DNA from: Gammaproteobacteria bacterium | GTDB taxonomy: Bacteria; Pseudomonadota; Gammaproteobacteria; JACCYU01 | Direction of reading: 5' to 3' | Length of the DNA: 64,000 nucleotides | Assembly (NCBI GenBank): GCA_013695765.1 | Contig: JACCZW010000057.1 | Coordinates: 22,824-86,823, forward strand | Part shown: one piece after another, positions 8,909 through 17,366 of the stretch | Layout: the number at the start of each line of letters is the position of its first letter | Numbering within the stretch: the first letter of the stretch is position 1 | Position numbers and translations under genes: made by a program | Notes under the pieces: model-generated | The model's database searches: none | Told to the model about the DNA's origin: nothing | The model's input: the letters and a program-made list of their open reading frames with translations, nothing else

Positions 8909-9019
8909 ACCTAGTGAGTAGGACCGCATCCCTGCCGCCGCTGCCGCCGAGTTACGAGGCAAGCGAGTCAGACAGGTGCGCACGGCTTAACCGCTTCACC
9001 CCGCCTAATCGGTGACAGC

Positions 9020-10096
9020 TTAGTTAATGGTGACATCGAACACGGCAGTCCCATTTCCGCCGCCCGCGCCGCCAGCGGTTGTTCCGAGAATGCGAGCATG
9101 GGTCACGCGGATGTAGCCGACCGGACTCGTCTCGGCCGCCCCATATGTGACGCCGTCGTCCGAATACGCTTCTACCGGTGTAACTGTTCCGTCACTGTTC
9201 GTGGCACTCAGCGTACCGGTGACAAAGGTCGTGTTCGCAGGAATCTGATCGACGATCGCCGCGCCCGTTGCCGTCGCACGGCCGGTATTGGTAACCGTGA
9301 TCGTGTAACGCACTACCGCGCCGGGAATGCGCTTCGGATCCGTGGTGTTGTTGAGCGGATCACTGATGACTGTCGAGATTTTTGCCACGGAAAGCGCGGC
9401 TGTGTCTACCGTATAGGTGGAAACGCTGGATTGAGTACCGCTGCGAGCCGTGTCGCCGCCCGCAGTGCCGGCACCATCGGCGAAAACAACCTGCACCGTG
9501 CCGGGGGCATCCGCGCCTGTATCCTCGGTCGTGACGGTTGCGGAGCCCGCGTTCGTGGTGGTGGCTAATAGATGGTAGATGGCCTTCTGATTATCCGTAG
9601 CCGTGCTCGGAGTGTTTGCGACAATTAGATAATCCTGCACCGCATCTGGAGCAAGGTCGCCCGCGTTTGTACCCGTGGTGTAGAGCGTATCCCCGGCGTC
9701 GAGTGCGCCATCGCCATTGACATCGACAAAGATCCGAACACTATTCATGTTGAAGTTGTCGCCGGTGCCGTCAACCGTTGAAAGCTGATAGCCCTGCGTG
9801 GTGTTACCGGTGTTGGTCAACGTGAAGGGCAGCACCTGGTTAGTCGAGCCAGGTATGACCGTTGCGGCGCCGGTTGACACCATGGTCAGGTCGACCTTGT
9901 TGTCAACCACGAAGGTCGCCGCGTTTGAAGTTGCTGGATCCTGGGCGACGGCGCCGATGGTGTAGTTTAAAGTCGCCGTGTTACTGATCAGTTCGCCCGA
10001 TTCGGTGCCGGCCGCGTAAACGCTGGTCGATGCGCCCCACAATAATGCCGTGGCCGTCAACAGCCCGAGCAGCCTGGTTAGTGTGTAACCTTTCAT
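9020..10096 (-). CDS. Exported DUF11-type protein
   Basis: Encodes 358 residues. ATG 10096 is preferred over GTG 10105 because AGGGGAG lies 8 bases before the ATG and would overlap the GTG. The N-terminus MKGYTLTRLLGLLTATALLW is a signal peptide, cleaved after VYA. The mature part starts GTESGELISNTATLNYTIG, has an EF-hand-like DVNGDGALDAGD segment, and a DUF11 domain near residues 235-300 (IPGAVVRYTITVTNTGRATA, IVDQIPANTTFVTG). It ends GTAVFDVTIN. Such proteins are exported and often occur as repeats in larger surface proteins; the biochemical role is unknown. It lies in a minus-strand series with two similar genes upstream and ends in a clear terminator. Confidence 0.85.
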   Translation of the reverse strand: MKGYTLTRLLGLLTATALLWGASTSVYAAGTESGELISNTATLNYTIGAVAQDPATSNAATFVVDNKVDLTMVSTGAATVIPGSTNQVLPFTLTNTGNTTQGYQLSTVDGTGDNFNMNSVRIFVDVNGDGALDAGDTLYTTGTNAGDLAPDAVQDYLIVANTPSTATDNQKAIYHLLATTTNAGSATVTTEDTGADAPGTVQVVFADGAGTAGGDTARSGTQSSVSTYTVDTAALSVAKISTVISDPLNNTTDPKRIPGAVVRYTITVTNTGRATATGAAIVDQIPANTTFVTGTLSATNSDGTVTPVEAYSDDGVTYGAAETSPVGYIRVTHARILGTTAGGAGGGNGTAVFDVTIN

Positions 10097-10202
10097 GCTA
10101 TTCACTCCCCTGTTTGAATATCCCGATTGCGTGGTTCTGGTTTTCGTTTGTTTATATAGCTTTGATGGAACTGTCCTGCGCAGCCCGCCGGTCGAGGCTT
10201 CT

Positions 10203-10241
10203 GGTGGATTAAGCGGCGTGGGCCTCGCGAATCCACCGTAG
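10203..10241. repeat. Short dispersed palindrome in a DUF11 intergenic gap
   Basis: GGTGGATT (10203-10210) and AATCCACC (10230-10237) are perfect inverted copies enclosing a short GC-rich loop, followed by gtagg. These are the inner ends of the dispersed repeat family seen at 2522 and 14864, so this looks like a minimal copy. It sits in the 167-base gap between two DUF11 genes. Confidence 0.55.
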
Positions 10242-10263
10242 GCCGCCGTGTACAGAGCGGCGC

Positions 10264-10767
10264 CTATCGCAGTACCACGCGGAACTGTACGTTGCCCTTT
10301 TTACCCGGCGGCAAAACCGGCTCGTACGCCCAAAGGATGTGCGTGTACTCGGATGGCCACGCCACGCGCTGTTCCCCATTCTTGTCCGTGACCATCAACG
10401 CTTCCGGCGCGGCGAATGTGTTACCGCGATCGACTGAATAGGTAATCTCGGTATCGGCGCCGATCGCGGAATTAGCCTTGTAGCGCGTGTTCTGAGGCAC
10501 CGGGTTGGTAATCACGATTTTGTCGGCTACCTGGTTGCTCTTGTTGTTGTAGTAAGTGGTGTAGATCACTTCCTCGCCCGGAATAACGGTCGCCGCGGGC
10601 ACGATTTCAGTGACATCTACGCCGTCGGCGGTGGTGGTCACGACTTCTTTCTCGACTACGGAGGTGAGCTTGACGTTTGCCGCGTCCGCCGTGGTGGCGA
10701 TCATCAGCGCCGGCAACAAGGCGCATAGCGCGGCGCGGGTTATGTTGGCTGTATTACGGTTGTTCAT
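10264..10767 (-). CDS. Small exported DUF11-like protein
   Basis: Encodes 167 residues with a signal peptide (MNNRNTANITRAALCALLPA through IATTADA). A single domain follows with IPGEEVIYTTYYNNKSNQVA, KIVITNPVPQNTRYKANSAI and the ending KKGNVQFRVVLR. This 'vipG..v.yt...N.....a..v.itnpVP..t.Y' pattern is the DUF11 fold in its shortest form. AGGAG sits 6 bases before ATG 10767. It follows the DUF11 gene above it by 13 bases, so the two are surely co-transcribed. Exported; function unknown. Confidence 0.85.
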   Translation of the reverse strand: MNNRNTANITRAALCALLPALMIATTADAANVKLTSVVEKEVVTTTADGVDVTEIVPAATVIPGEEVIYTTYYNNKSNQVADKIVITNPVPQNTRYKANSAIGADTEITYSVDRGNTFAAPEALMVTDKNGEQRVAWPSEYTHILWAYEPVLPPGKKGNVQFRVVLR

Positions 10768-10780
10768 CGTTTACTCCTGT

Positions 10781-11795
10781 TTAGTCTATGGTGACATCGA
10801 AGGTAATGGCGTACGTGGCGGCGCTGGTTACTTCGCCGAGATTCACGTTCACCGTGTCGGCAGCAAACCTGCCGGGGTCGTTATCCCTAGCATCGGTCTG
10901 AGGCACCGCGTCCACGCGGATGCTGTTGGCGACGTAGGTCACATTGGCGGGAACGGGATCGGTGATCACCAGCGCGGCTACCGGAACAGCGGTGACATCC
11001 GCCTCGATCGTGTAGCGGATCGTAGCCCCCGGTCGCGGCGTACAAGGCGGCGTATCGCAACCGCGATCGTTGGCGATCACCGAGGCGGTTTTGGTCAGCG
11101 TGACGGGCGACGCGATCAACGCGATCAACGCGATCAGATAGCGACCTACAGCATTGCCGTCGGCGCTGGTCGCGCCCGCGACCGCTTCGACACCACCGTC
11201 ACCCAGCCCCGCAAATCCGGTGCCGGGTGCGCTGCCCGCCGCGCCAGTGGTCGTCGATAAGGCGAGTAACTGGCTGCCACCAATCACACCGTTCGCCTGT
11301 CCGCTGGGGACGCTGTTCATCACGAAAACGGTGATCTGGTTCTGGCCGTTGGCGTCCAGCAGCGGATCGTTGGTTCCCGGCAAATACTCGGGATCGGCTG
11401 CGGCGCCGTCGAACAGATCATTGCCGTTGCCATCGATAAAAATACGCGCAGTGTCGGGATCGAAATCATCGGTATCGGGCGCACGATTATTGACCTGCAA
11501 CGAGAAGGTCTCGACGCCATTACCGATGTTGCTGATGAGGAAGGTCAGGACGCGATTGGTATCGGGCGAAGCGGTCTCCAGATCGGCCGCGTCCTGCCAG
11601 ATTACCGCCACATCGATAATCTCGGCGACACTGAACTGGTCGGTGCTGCTCCCGGTTCCGGGCTCGCCGTCTAATTCAAAGTTCACGGTCGCGGAATTGA
11701 AGATTGAGGTGCCGGCGGGTGTGCCTACCGCGAACACCGGCTTGTACACCGCCACGGCAACACATAACAAAACGAGGATACAGCGCGGACTCATT
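10781..11795 (-). CDS. Exported DUF11-type protein, first of the series
   Basis: Encodes about 337 residues from ATG 11795 (MSPRCILVLLCVAVAVYKPV, then FAVGTPAG), which gives a good signal peptide. The frame is open up to GTG 11866, which overlaps the stop of a possible 36-residue leader ORF, so a longer start with translational coupling cannot be excluded. The mature protein contains SIFNSATVNFELDGEPGTGS, a region with ARIFIDGNGNDLFDG, and a C-terminal DUF11 domain (PGATIRYTIEADVTAVPVAA, ITDPVPANVTYVANSIRVD), ending YAITFDVTID. The stop is 13 bases before the next DUF11-like gene. Confidence 0.82.
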
Positions 11796-11859
11796 GAACC
11801 GGATCGGCGTTGCGCGCGGGAAATCAACATATTGGACGGTCGTTGCGGTCGCAGCCGTT

Positions 11860-11970
11860 TCACCACTGTCGCGGCAGCGCGGGATCGTTATGCCCTGACA
11901 CGACCCGCCACGCGCCTTGCAAAGCGCCGCGCGCGGGTAATGCCGGCTTGCCGATTAACGATGTCCCCAT
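11860..11970 (-). CDS. Possible 36-residue leader ORF before the DUF11 genes
   Basis: ATG 11970 is preceded by ACGGGGAAAATTT, a usable ribosome-binding site. The ORF reads MGTSLIGKPALPARGALQGA and ends PALPRQW. Its TGA stop overlaps GTG codons at 11866/11863 that open the frame of the next DUF11 gene. This could be a translationally coupled leader or chance. No family is recognised. Confidence 0.28.
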   Translation of the reverse strand: MGTSLIGKPALPARGALQGAWRVVSGHNDPALPRQW

Positions 11971-12014
11971 AAATTTTCCCCGTTTGTTATTTTTGTTAAG
12001 GGCCATGCGGCCAC

Positions 12015-12079
12015 ATAGGGTGGATATGCCAGCGGCCCCGTTCGACAAGCTCAGGGCAAATTTCGCGGACGTATCCACC
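12015..12079. repeat. Dispersed palindromic repeat, short copy F
   Basis: Starts atagggtggata and ends gtatccacc, inverted ends that match the other copies, with an unrelated core containing ttcgacaagctcaggg. It lies in the gap upstream of the DUF11 series. Confidence 0.6.
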
Positions 12080-12540
12080 GAGCACAGCGGTCTACGCGTA
12101 CGCGTAAATGATCCCCGGTCAACTAATAATACTGCAAAGGCATTTTCTGTTATTAATGGCTTGCCAGGCCGCAAACCTAATTAGCCCTTGAAGTCAATAC
12201 GTGCAACTACTAATGCGGACGCTAGACGCGGTTCACATAGCGCGCAAGCAATCGACGAACAGCCGGAACGAAATTAGCGATGAACGGTTAAACCGGTGCT
12301 TTTCTCATCACGGATGGTATGGCGCTCTGAGCATAATCAAAGGGTGCGCGAGGCCGTTTGTCGGCACGTTCAAACAGGTCGCCGGCAACATGCCGGGCGC
12401 GTAGTGTCCGCACGTCCGCTGATCGCGCGATTGATGCCGCTGATCGTGATATCGCCTGCCGCTGCGTGGTTATGCAATTACGTGCGGCGCACAATCCGCC
12501 GATCTCGGCTGCGACTAAGTGGGCAGGCCATGTAAGCCAC

Positions 12541-12626
12541 GCAGGATGGATAAAGCCCGCTGAAATTTCGCGGGCGTATCCACCGCCGCGGTGAAGTCCG
12601 CGCGGTGCCCCTTAATTCACCCTACA
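12541..12626. repeat. Dispersed palindromic repeat, copy E
   Basis: Starts gcaggatggataaagcccgc, contains tttcgcgggcgtatccacc and ends ttaattcaccctac. It shares gtatccacc and the caccctac end with other copies, and the ggataaagcccg start with the copy at 44854. It lies about 40 bases upstream of the GGDEF/EAL gene. Confidence 0.65.
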
Positions 12627-12667
12627 AACCGCAATCACCTCAAAATAATGCAGAGGTATAAAATCTA

Positions 12668-12955
12668 ATGCTCGGGAAGGCCTCTGAGGTGAACATAGCC
12701 GTGGTCAACGACGATACCGCATCGATCCTGTTGCTGGACAACGGGCAGATCAGCCGTGATTTGACCGCCAGCAGATTGCGGGCGCGAGGCTACAGCGTGG
12801 TTACGGCGAACTGCGGCGAACAGGCGCTGGCGCTGGCGAAAGCGCACCGTCTGGACATGGTGCTGCTTGATGCGCAGATGCCGGAAATGGATGCCCTGCA
12901 GGTGCTCAAGAGCTTGCGCGAAACGCGCTCAATGTCGCTATGCCCATCATCCTGA
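12668..12955 (+). pseudogene. Response-regulator receiver domain, N-terminal part of a split GGDEF/EAL protein
   Basis: A 95-residue frame encoding the first two thirds of a CheY-like receiver domain: LLLDNGQISRDLTASRLRAR, then DMVLLDAQMPEMDALQVLKS with the phospho-acceptor Asp in LLDAQMP. It ends RETRSMSLCPSS and stop. The next frame overlaps it and continues NVAMPIILMTQESNSEEI, which is the rest of the same domain including the conserved Lys (CVSKPLNFD). A one-base loss in TCAATGTCG near 12930-12940 explains the change. It would be non-functional unless ribosomes shift frame here. Confidence 0.75.
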
Positions 12956-14838
12956 TGACACAAGAGTCGAACAGCGAGGAAATCGTGGCGGCCTTGGCCA
13001 TGGGCGCCAATGATTGTGTCAGCAAGCCACTGAACTTCGATGTGCTGTTCGCGCGCGTCGAGGCGCAGCTTGCGATGCGACGTCAGGCGGAGTCGCGCAC
13101 GAAGAGCCTGCTCGCCATCAACAGAACGCTGCGCATCGAACTGGCCGCACGCAAGCGCGCGGCAACCGCGTCGCTGTTGACTGAAGTGCCGCGCTATCAG
13201 CAGTTTTACGACGACACGCCGTCCATATTTTTCACGCTGGATGCCGGCGGAAAAATATTGTCCGTCAACAGATTCGGTGCTCATTACATGGGCTATAGCG
13301 TCGCGGAACTGCTTGGCCAGACGGTGCACAAGCTGGTCGCGGAACAGGATCGAATAACCTTCGCCGAACGCCTCACGACAAGCGTCGCCGCACCGGAAAC
13401 CGTTCATCGCTGGGAAATGTACAAGCTACACAAGAGTGGACAGCATTTATGGGTTCGGGACATCGCGCGCGCGGCACCGGGTGCGCACGGGCGCGTGAAT
13501 ATCCTGATCGCGAGCGAAGACATCTCGGACACCCATTACCTGGCGCAGCAACTCTCGCACCAGGCCAGCCACGACGAATTGACGGGACTGGTCAACCGGC
13601 GCGAGTTCGAGCGCCGCCTGCAACGGGTGTTGAAAGCGGCGCGCGAGGAACGCAGCGAGCACGCCTTGTGCTGTATCGATCTGGACAAGTTCAAGATCAT
13701 CAACGACACCTGCGGTCATGTAGCCGGTGACGAGTTGCTGCGGCAGGTCGCCACGCTGCTGCAAAGAGGCGTGCGGAGCCGTGACACGGTAGCGCGTCTG
13801 GGCGGCGACGAGTTCGGCATTCTACTGGAGCACTGTGCGCCGGAGCAGGCCAGGCAGATTGCGAATGGCTTGCGGCAGATCGTCGATCAGTTCCGCTTTA
13901 GCTGGGATCAGTCTAACTTTCACATCGGCGCCAGTGTCGGCCTCGTGCCCATAGACGGCAGCAGCGGGGATATGTCCAGCGTGCTGAGCGCGGCGGACAG
14001 CGCGTGTTACGTCGCCAAGGAGGCGGGGCGCAACCGGATGCACGAGTATTGCGAGAGCGACACCCTGCTGGCGCGACGCGACACCGAGATCCAGCGCGTA
14101 CTGAAGATCGACCGGGCGTTGGAAGAGGATCGATGGGTGCTGTTTTACCAGCCGATCGTGGCGCTCAACGGCGCGATAGACGAAGGCTCCCACTACGAAC
14201 TATTGATACGCATGCGCGACGACGACGGTATACCGGCGCCCGCCGGCAAGTTTATCGCGACGGCGGAGCGTTTCAATATGATTACCAGGATCGACCGCTG
14301 GGTGCTGAATGCGGCCTTCACCTGGCTCGCCGCCCATCCGGCGCAACTCGAACGTACCTCTCTGTGCGCCATCAACATTTCCGGTCACTCCCTGGCCGAC
14401 GAGGAATTCTGCCGCGCCGTGATACAACAGTTCGAAGAGACTGGCGTGCCATTCGAGAAAATCTGCTTTGAGATCACTGAGACGGCCGCCATCGTGAACA
14501 TGGCGAAAACCATCCGTTTTATGGCGACGTTCAAGACGCTGGGTTGTCAGTTTTCCCTGGACGATTTCGGCAGCGGTCTTTCCTCGTTTGCCTACCTTAA
14601 AAACCTGCCGGTCGATTATCTGAAAATCGACGGACAGTTCGTAAAAGACATTGTCGAGGACAGCAGCGATATGGAGATGGTGAGATCGATCAATGGCATC
14701 GGCCACGTCATGGGCAAGAAGACGATCGCCGAGTTCGTCGAGAACGAGGCCATCCTCACCCGGCTGCGCGAGATGGGCGTGGACTACGCACAAGGCTATT
14801 ACCTCGGCGCGCCACGGCCGCTCGACGAATTCGTCTGA
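12940..14838 (+). CDS. PAS-GGDEF-EAL cyclic-di-GMP protein (receiver end + catalytic domains)
   Basis: A 632-residue frame with the receiver C-terminal end (1-60), a PAS domain (about 95-210: FYDDTPSIFFTLDAGGKILS), a GGDEF domain with the intact signature RLGGDEFGI (about residue 290) and an EAL domain (about 395-630). The EAL signature is altered to ELL (YELLIRM), but the DDFGSG loop and the KIDGQF strand are present. GGDEF proteins make and EAL proteins degrade cyclic di-GMP; the altered motif may lower or abolish phosphodiesterase activity. Its natural start is 12668, in another frame. Whether this frame alone is translated, for example from ATG 12940 (MPIILMT), is unclear. Confidence 0.8.
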   Translation: MPIILMTQESNSEEIVAALAMGANDCVSKPLNFDVLFARVEAQLAMRRQAESRTKSLLAINRTLRIELAARKRAATASLLTEVPRYQQFYDDTPSIFFTLDAGGKILSVNRFGAHYMGYSVAELLGQTVHKLVAEQDRITFAERLTTSVAAPETVHRWEMYKLHKSGQHLWVRDIARAAPGAHGRVNILIASEDISDTHYLAQQLSHQASHDELTGLVNRREFERRLQRVLKAAREERSEHALCCIDLDKFKIINDTCGHVAGDELLRQVATLLQRGVRSRDTVARLGGDEFGILLEHCAPEQARQIANGLRQIVDQFRFSWDQSNFHIGASVGLVPIDGSSGDMSSVLSAADSACYVAKEAGRNRMHEYCESDTLLARRDTEIQRVLKIDRALEEDRWVLFYQPIVALNGAIDEGSHYELLIRMRDDDGIPAPAGKFIATAERFNMITRIDRWVLNAAFTWLAAHPAQLERTSLCAINISGHSLADEEFCRAVIQQFEETGVPFEKICFEITETAAIVNMAKTIRFMATFKTLGCQFSLDDFGSGLSSFAYLKNLPVDYLKIDGQFVKDIVEDSSDMEMVRSINGIGHVMGKKTIAEFVENEAILTRLREMGVDYAQGYYLGAPRPLDEFV

Positions 14839-14863
14839 GCGCGAGGCGCCTTCGCGCAGCGAT

Positions 14864-15043
14864 ATAGGGTGGATAAAGCGAAGCGTATCCACCGTCTTTT
14901 TGATCGGTCCCGGTGCGTTGCACACACCATCCCTGGCATGCGCCCTGGCGGGCCAGCAAGAGTTGTCCAAAATCTTCTGGAAAGATTTTGTCGTCGCTGC
15001 GTGCCGCCGTATCGTGGTACGGAGCAGGCTTGATCCACCCTAC
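14864..15043. repeat. Dispersed palindromic repeat, copy B
   Basis: Starts atagggtggataaagcgaag and ends ttgatccaccctac. It is very close to the copy at 2522 over its first 30 bases and through ccctggcgggccagcaagag. Its hairpin CAAAATCTT (14968-14976), loop CTGGA, AAGATTTTG (14982-14990) has a loop that is the exact reverse complement of the loop in the other two copies. It lies between the GGDEF/EAL gene and the antiporter gene. Confidence 0.82.
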
Positions 15044-15120
15044 TGAACCGCGCGATCGAGGAGACATTAGCGCCCGACTTGAATGACAGCGACCCACTTA
15101 TGCGCTAGCTTGTTCCCGCC

Positions 15121-16290
15121 ATGCACACCGACCCTGTCGTCTTCACCATCTTCTTAATCTTCACCGGCGCCGCAGCGCTGGCGACCGTGGCGCTGTACGC
15201 GCGCCAGTCCATGCTGGTCGCCTACATCGTACTGGGGATGTTGCTGGGACCCTCGGGCGCGGGGCTGGTGGAGGACGCCGAGATGACCCGGCAGGTGGCC
15301 GAAATTGGCATCATGTTTCTGCTGTTTCTGCTGGGGCTGGATCTTTATCCGCAGAAGCTCATTAGCCTGTTCCGGAAGACGATGGTGGTCACCGGGGTGA
15401 GCTCGGGGCTGTTCGCCGGGCTGGGGTTTGTCCTCGGATGGGCGCTCGGCTTCGCGTGGATGGAATGCCTGATTATCGGCGTGACGCTGATGTTCTCCAG
15501 CACCATTATCGGACTGAAGTTACTGCCGACCACGGTGCTGCACCACAAGCACACCGGCGAGATCATCATCAGCGTGCTGCTGCTACAGGACCTGATCGCG
15601 ATCATCGTGCTGCTGCTGTTGCAAGCGAGCGACCGGCGCGGCATGCCGCTGGTCGACATTTTGCTGGTATTGCTCTCCTTGCCCGCGCTGGTGCTGTTCG
15701 CCTGGTTGTTCGAACGCTTTGTGGTGATGACCCTGGTGCGGCGCTTCGACAAGATCCACGAGTACATCTTTCTGCTCGCAATCGGCTGGTGTCTGGGTCT
15801 CGCGCAGCTCGCGGAAAGCGTGGGTCTTTCATACGAGATCGGCGCCTTCATCGCCGGCGTGCTGCTCGCGACCAGCCCGATCGCACTTTACATCGCCAAT
15901 TCCTTAAAACCACTGCGCGATTTCTTTCTGGTGATTTTTTTCTTTACCCTGGGCGCGCGCTTCGACGTGGCGATCCTGATGGATGTGCTACTGCCCGCCA
16001 GCCTGCTGGCCGCGCTCACGTTGACTTTGAAACCGCTGGCGTTCCGCTTTCTGCTACGCCGCTTGGGCGAGGCATCGGGCCGTTCGCGCGAGGTGGGCGT
16101 GCGGCTGGGTCAGATCAGCGAGTTTTCACTGTTGATCGCCGTGCTGGCGCTGGAGCGAGGGATAATCGGTCATCAAGCTGCATACCTGATCCAGGTCGCC
16201 GCGCTGCTGACGTTTATGGTCTCGTCTTACGTGATCGTCATGCGCTACCCCACGCCGATCGCAATCTCGGATCGGCTGCGACGGGATTGA
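15121..16290 (+). CDS. CPA2-family monovalent cation:proton antiporter (KefB/KefC-like, no regulatory domain)
   Basis: Encodes 389 residues, nearly all hydrophobic with about 12 predicted membrane segments. Family hallmarks include YIVLGMLLGPSGAGLV near residue 37, FLLFLLGLDLYPQKL, the ligand-like segment LLLQDLIAIIVLLLLQ near residue 155 and GAFIAGVLLATSP near residue 245. This matches the Na+/H+ exchanger domain of KefB/KefC or YbaL. The C-terminal TrkA-N nucleotide-binding domain of those proteins is absent, so it would be an unregulated or differently gated exchanger. It exchanges K+ or Na+ for H+ at the inner membrane. It stands alone, followed by a convergent glycosyltransferase pseudogene. 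Confidence 0.88.
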   Translation: MHTDPVVFTIFLIFTGAAALATVALYARQSMLVAYIVLGMLLGPSGAGLVEDAEMTRQVAEIGIMFLLFLLGLDLYPQKLISLFRKTMVVTGVSSGLFAGLGFVLGWALGFAWMECLIIGVTLMFSSTIIGLKLLPTTVLHHKHTGEIIISVLLLQDLIAIIVLLLLQASDRRGMPLVDILLVLLSLPALVLFAWLFERFVVMTLVRRFDKIHEYIFLLAIGWCLGLAQLAESVGLSYEIGAFIAGVLLATSPIALYIANSLKPLRDFFLVIFFFTLGARFDVAILMDVLLPASLLAALTLTLKPLAFRFLLRRLGEASGRSREVGVRLGQISEFSLLIAVLALERGIIGHQAAYLIQVAALLTFMVSSYVIVMRYPTPIAISDRLRRD

Positions 16291-16309
16291 TCCGACATCC
16301 GGGCAGAAC

Positions 16310-17317
16310 CTACGGCGCTACCTGCCGGGCGTAGCGATCGGTAAGGTGGCGATTAACCCGCCGATCCAGCGACATGAGCACACTCTCAAGACGTTTGCTG
16401 CCGCGCCCCAGGGTCAGCTTTTCGCTCAAAGGCCGCACGATGGTCATTTTGCGACGCCAGCCAACATTTCGATAGCGGTGCCGAAAGTATTTGTCCTCCG
16501 TCAAATTCCATTTGTCACGCAGGCGCCTTAAGCTGGCCAACTCCCATTCGTTGCTCCAGCGCAGCATGTAAAACGATAGATCATCCAAAGTGCGCGGTAT
16601 GCCGGGCACATACGTCACCAGCGAGGCGGGCTCGAACCACACGCTGCCGCCGGCCTGCTCTACCAGCATGCTGAAATCGACGTGTTCCTTGGTGTTCAAC
16701 AACTGCTCGTCCAGTGGGCCAGTTTGCGCGAAGATATCTTTACGCACCAGCATGCAGTGAAATTCGGCGAGCCCCGTGCGTTCGCGCTTCAACTGCGGGC
16801 GCAGAGTCGATACCGAGCGTCCCTGGCTATAGATCTTCTCGATGATGTGCCGCGTCTCCTGGCCGTTCTCGTGTTTGATTTCGACCCCGGATTCACCGCC
16901 GGCGCAATGAACTTTCTCATGCACCGGCTCGTGCTGGCAGGTGAGCGGTCCGACGACCGCCGCGCCGGTTTACTCCGCGCATTCGATCAGTGTCTCCAGC
17001 CAGCGTGGCGAGACGATCACGTCATTGTCGATAAACACGAGATACGCCGTTTTCACCTCGCGCAGACCCAGATTACGCGCGCGGTTGGGTGACAGAAAAG
17101 ACTCGGTGCGCAGCAGTTGAAAGCCTTTCTCTCGCGCCTGTGTTTGCAGATAACGCTGCACACTCGGGGGCGAACCGCCGTCCACGTACACCAGCTCGAA
17201 AGGCATGGTGGTGTGCTGATAAATGCTTTCAAGCGATTCGGCGGCGCAACTGAAGCGTTCGCGCGGCACGGCCACGATTGTTACGTTGGGTTTGAAGGCA
17301 GGTTCGGGGGCGTTCAT
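16310..17317 (-). pseudogene. Family 2 glycosyltransferase with one in-frame stop
   Basis: The start is ATG 17317 (MNAPEPAFKPNVTIVAVPRE), with AAGGA upstream. The N-terminal half has the GT2 fold, including FELVYVDGGSPPSVQRYL and VFIDNDVIVSPRWLETLIE (a DxD-like motif). The frame stops at TAA 16970-16972 after LIECAE, but the same frame continues TGAAVVGPLTCQHEPVHEKV and 200 more family-like residues. The TAA occupies a position where Glu is plausible (one G-to-T change). Unless the stop is read through, the acceptor-binding half is lost. The neighbouring glycosyltransferase upstream has the same kind of lesion. Confidence 0.82.
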
Positions 17318-17366
17318 GAGGATTCCTTTTGGGTACAGTTTAAAATCACTTTGCCCAAAGCTTACG

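Larger units (their letters stand above)
11971..12667. other. Non-coding stretch with two dispersed repeats
   Basis: No convincing gene is seen in about 700 bases between the DUF11 series and the GGDEF/EAL gene. It holds repeat copies at 12015-12079 (atagggtggata...gtatccacc) and 12541-12626 (gcaggatggataaagcccgc...ttaattcaccctac). The promoter of the minus-strand DUF11 series should lie near its left end, in the AT-rich tttgttatttttgttaag area at about 11981-12000, but no clear -35/-10 pair was identified. Confidence 0.5.
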
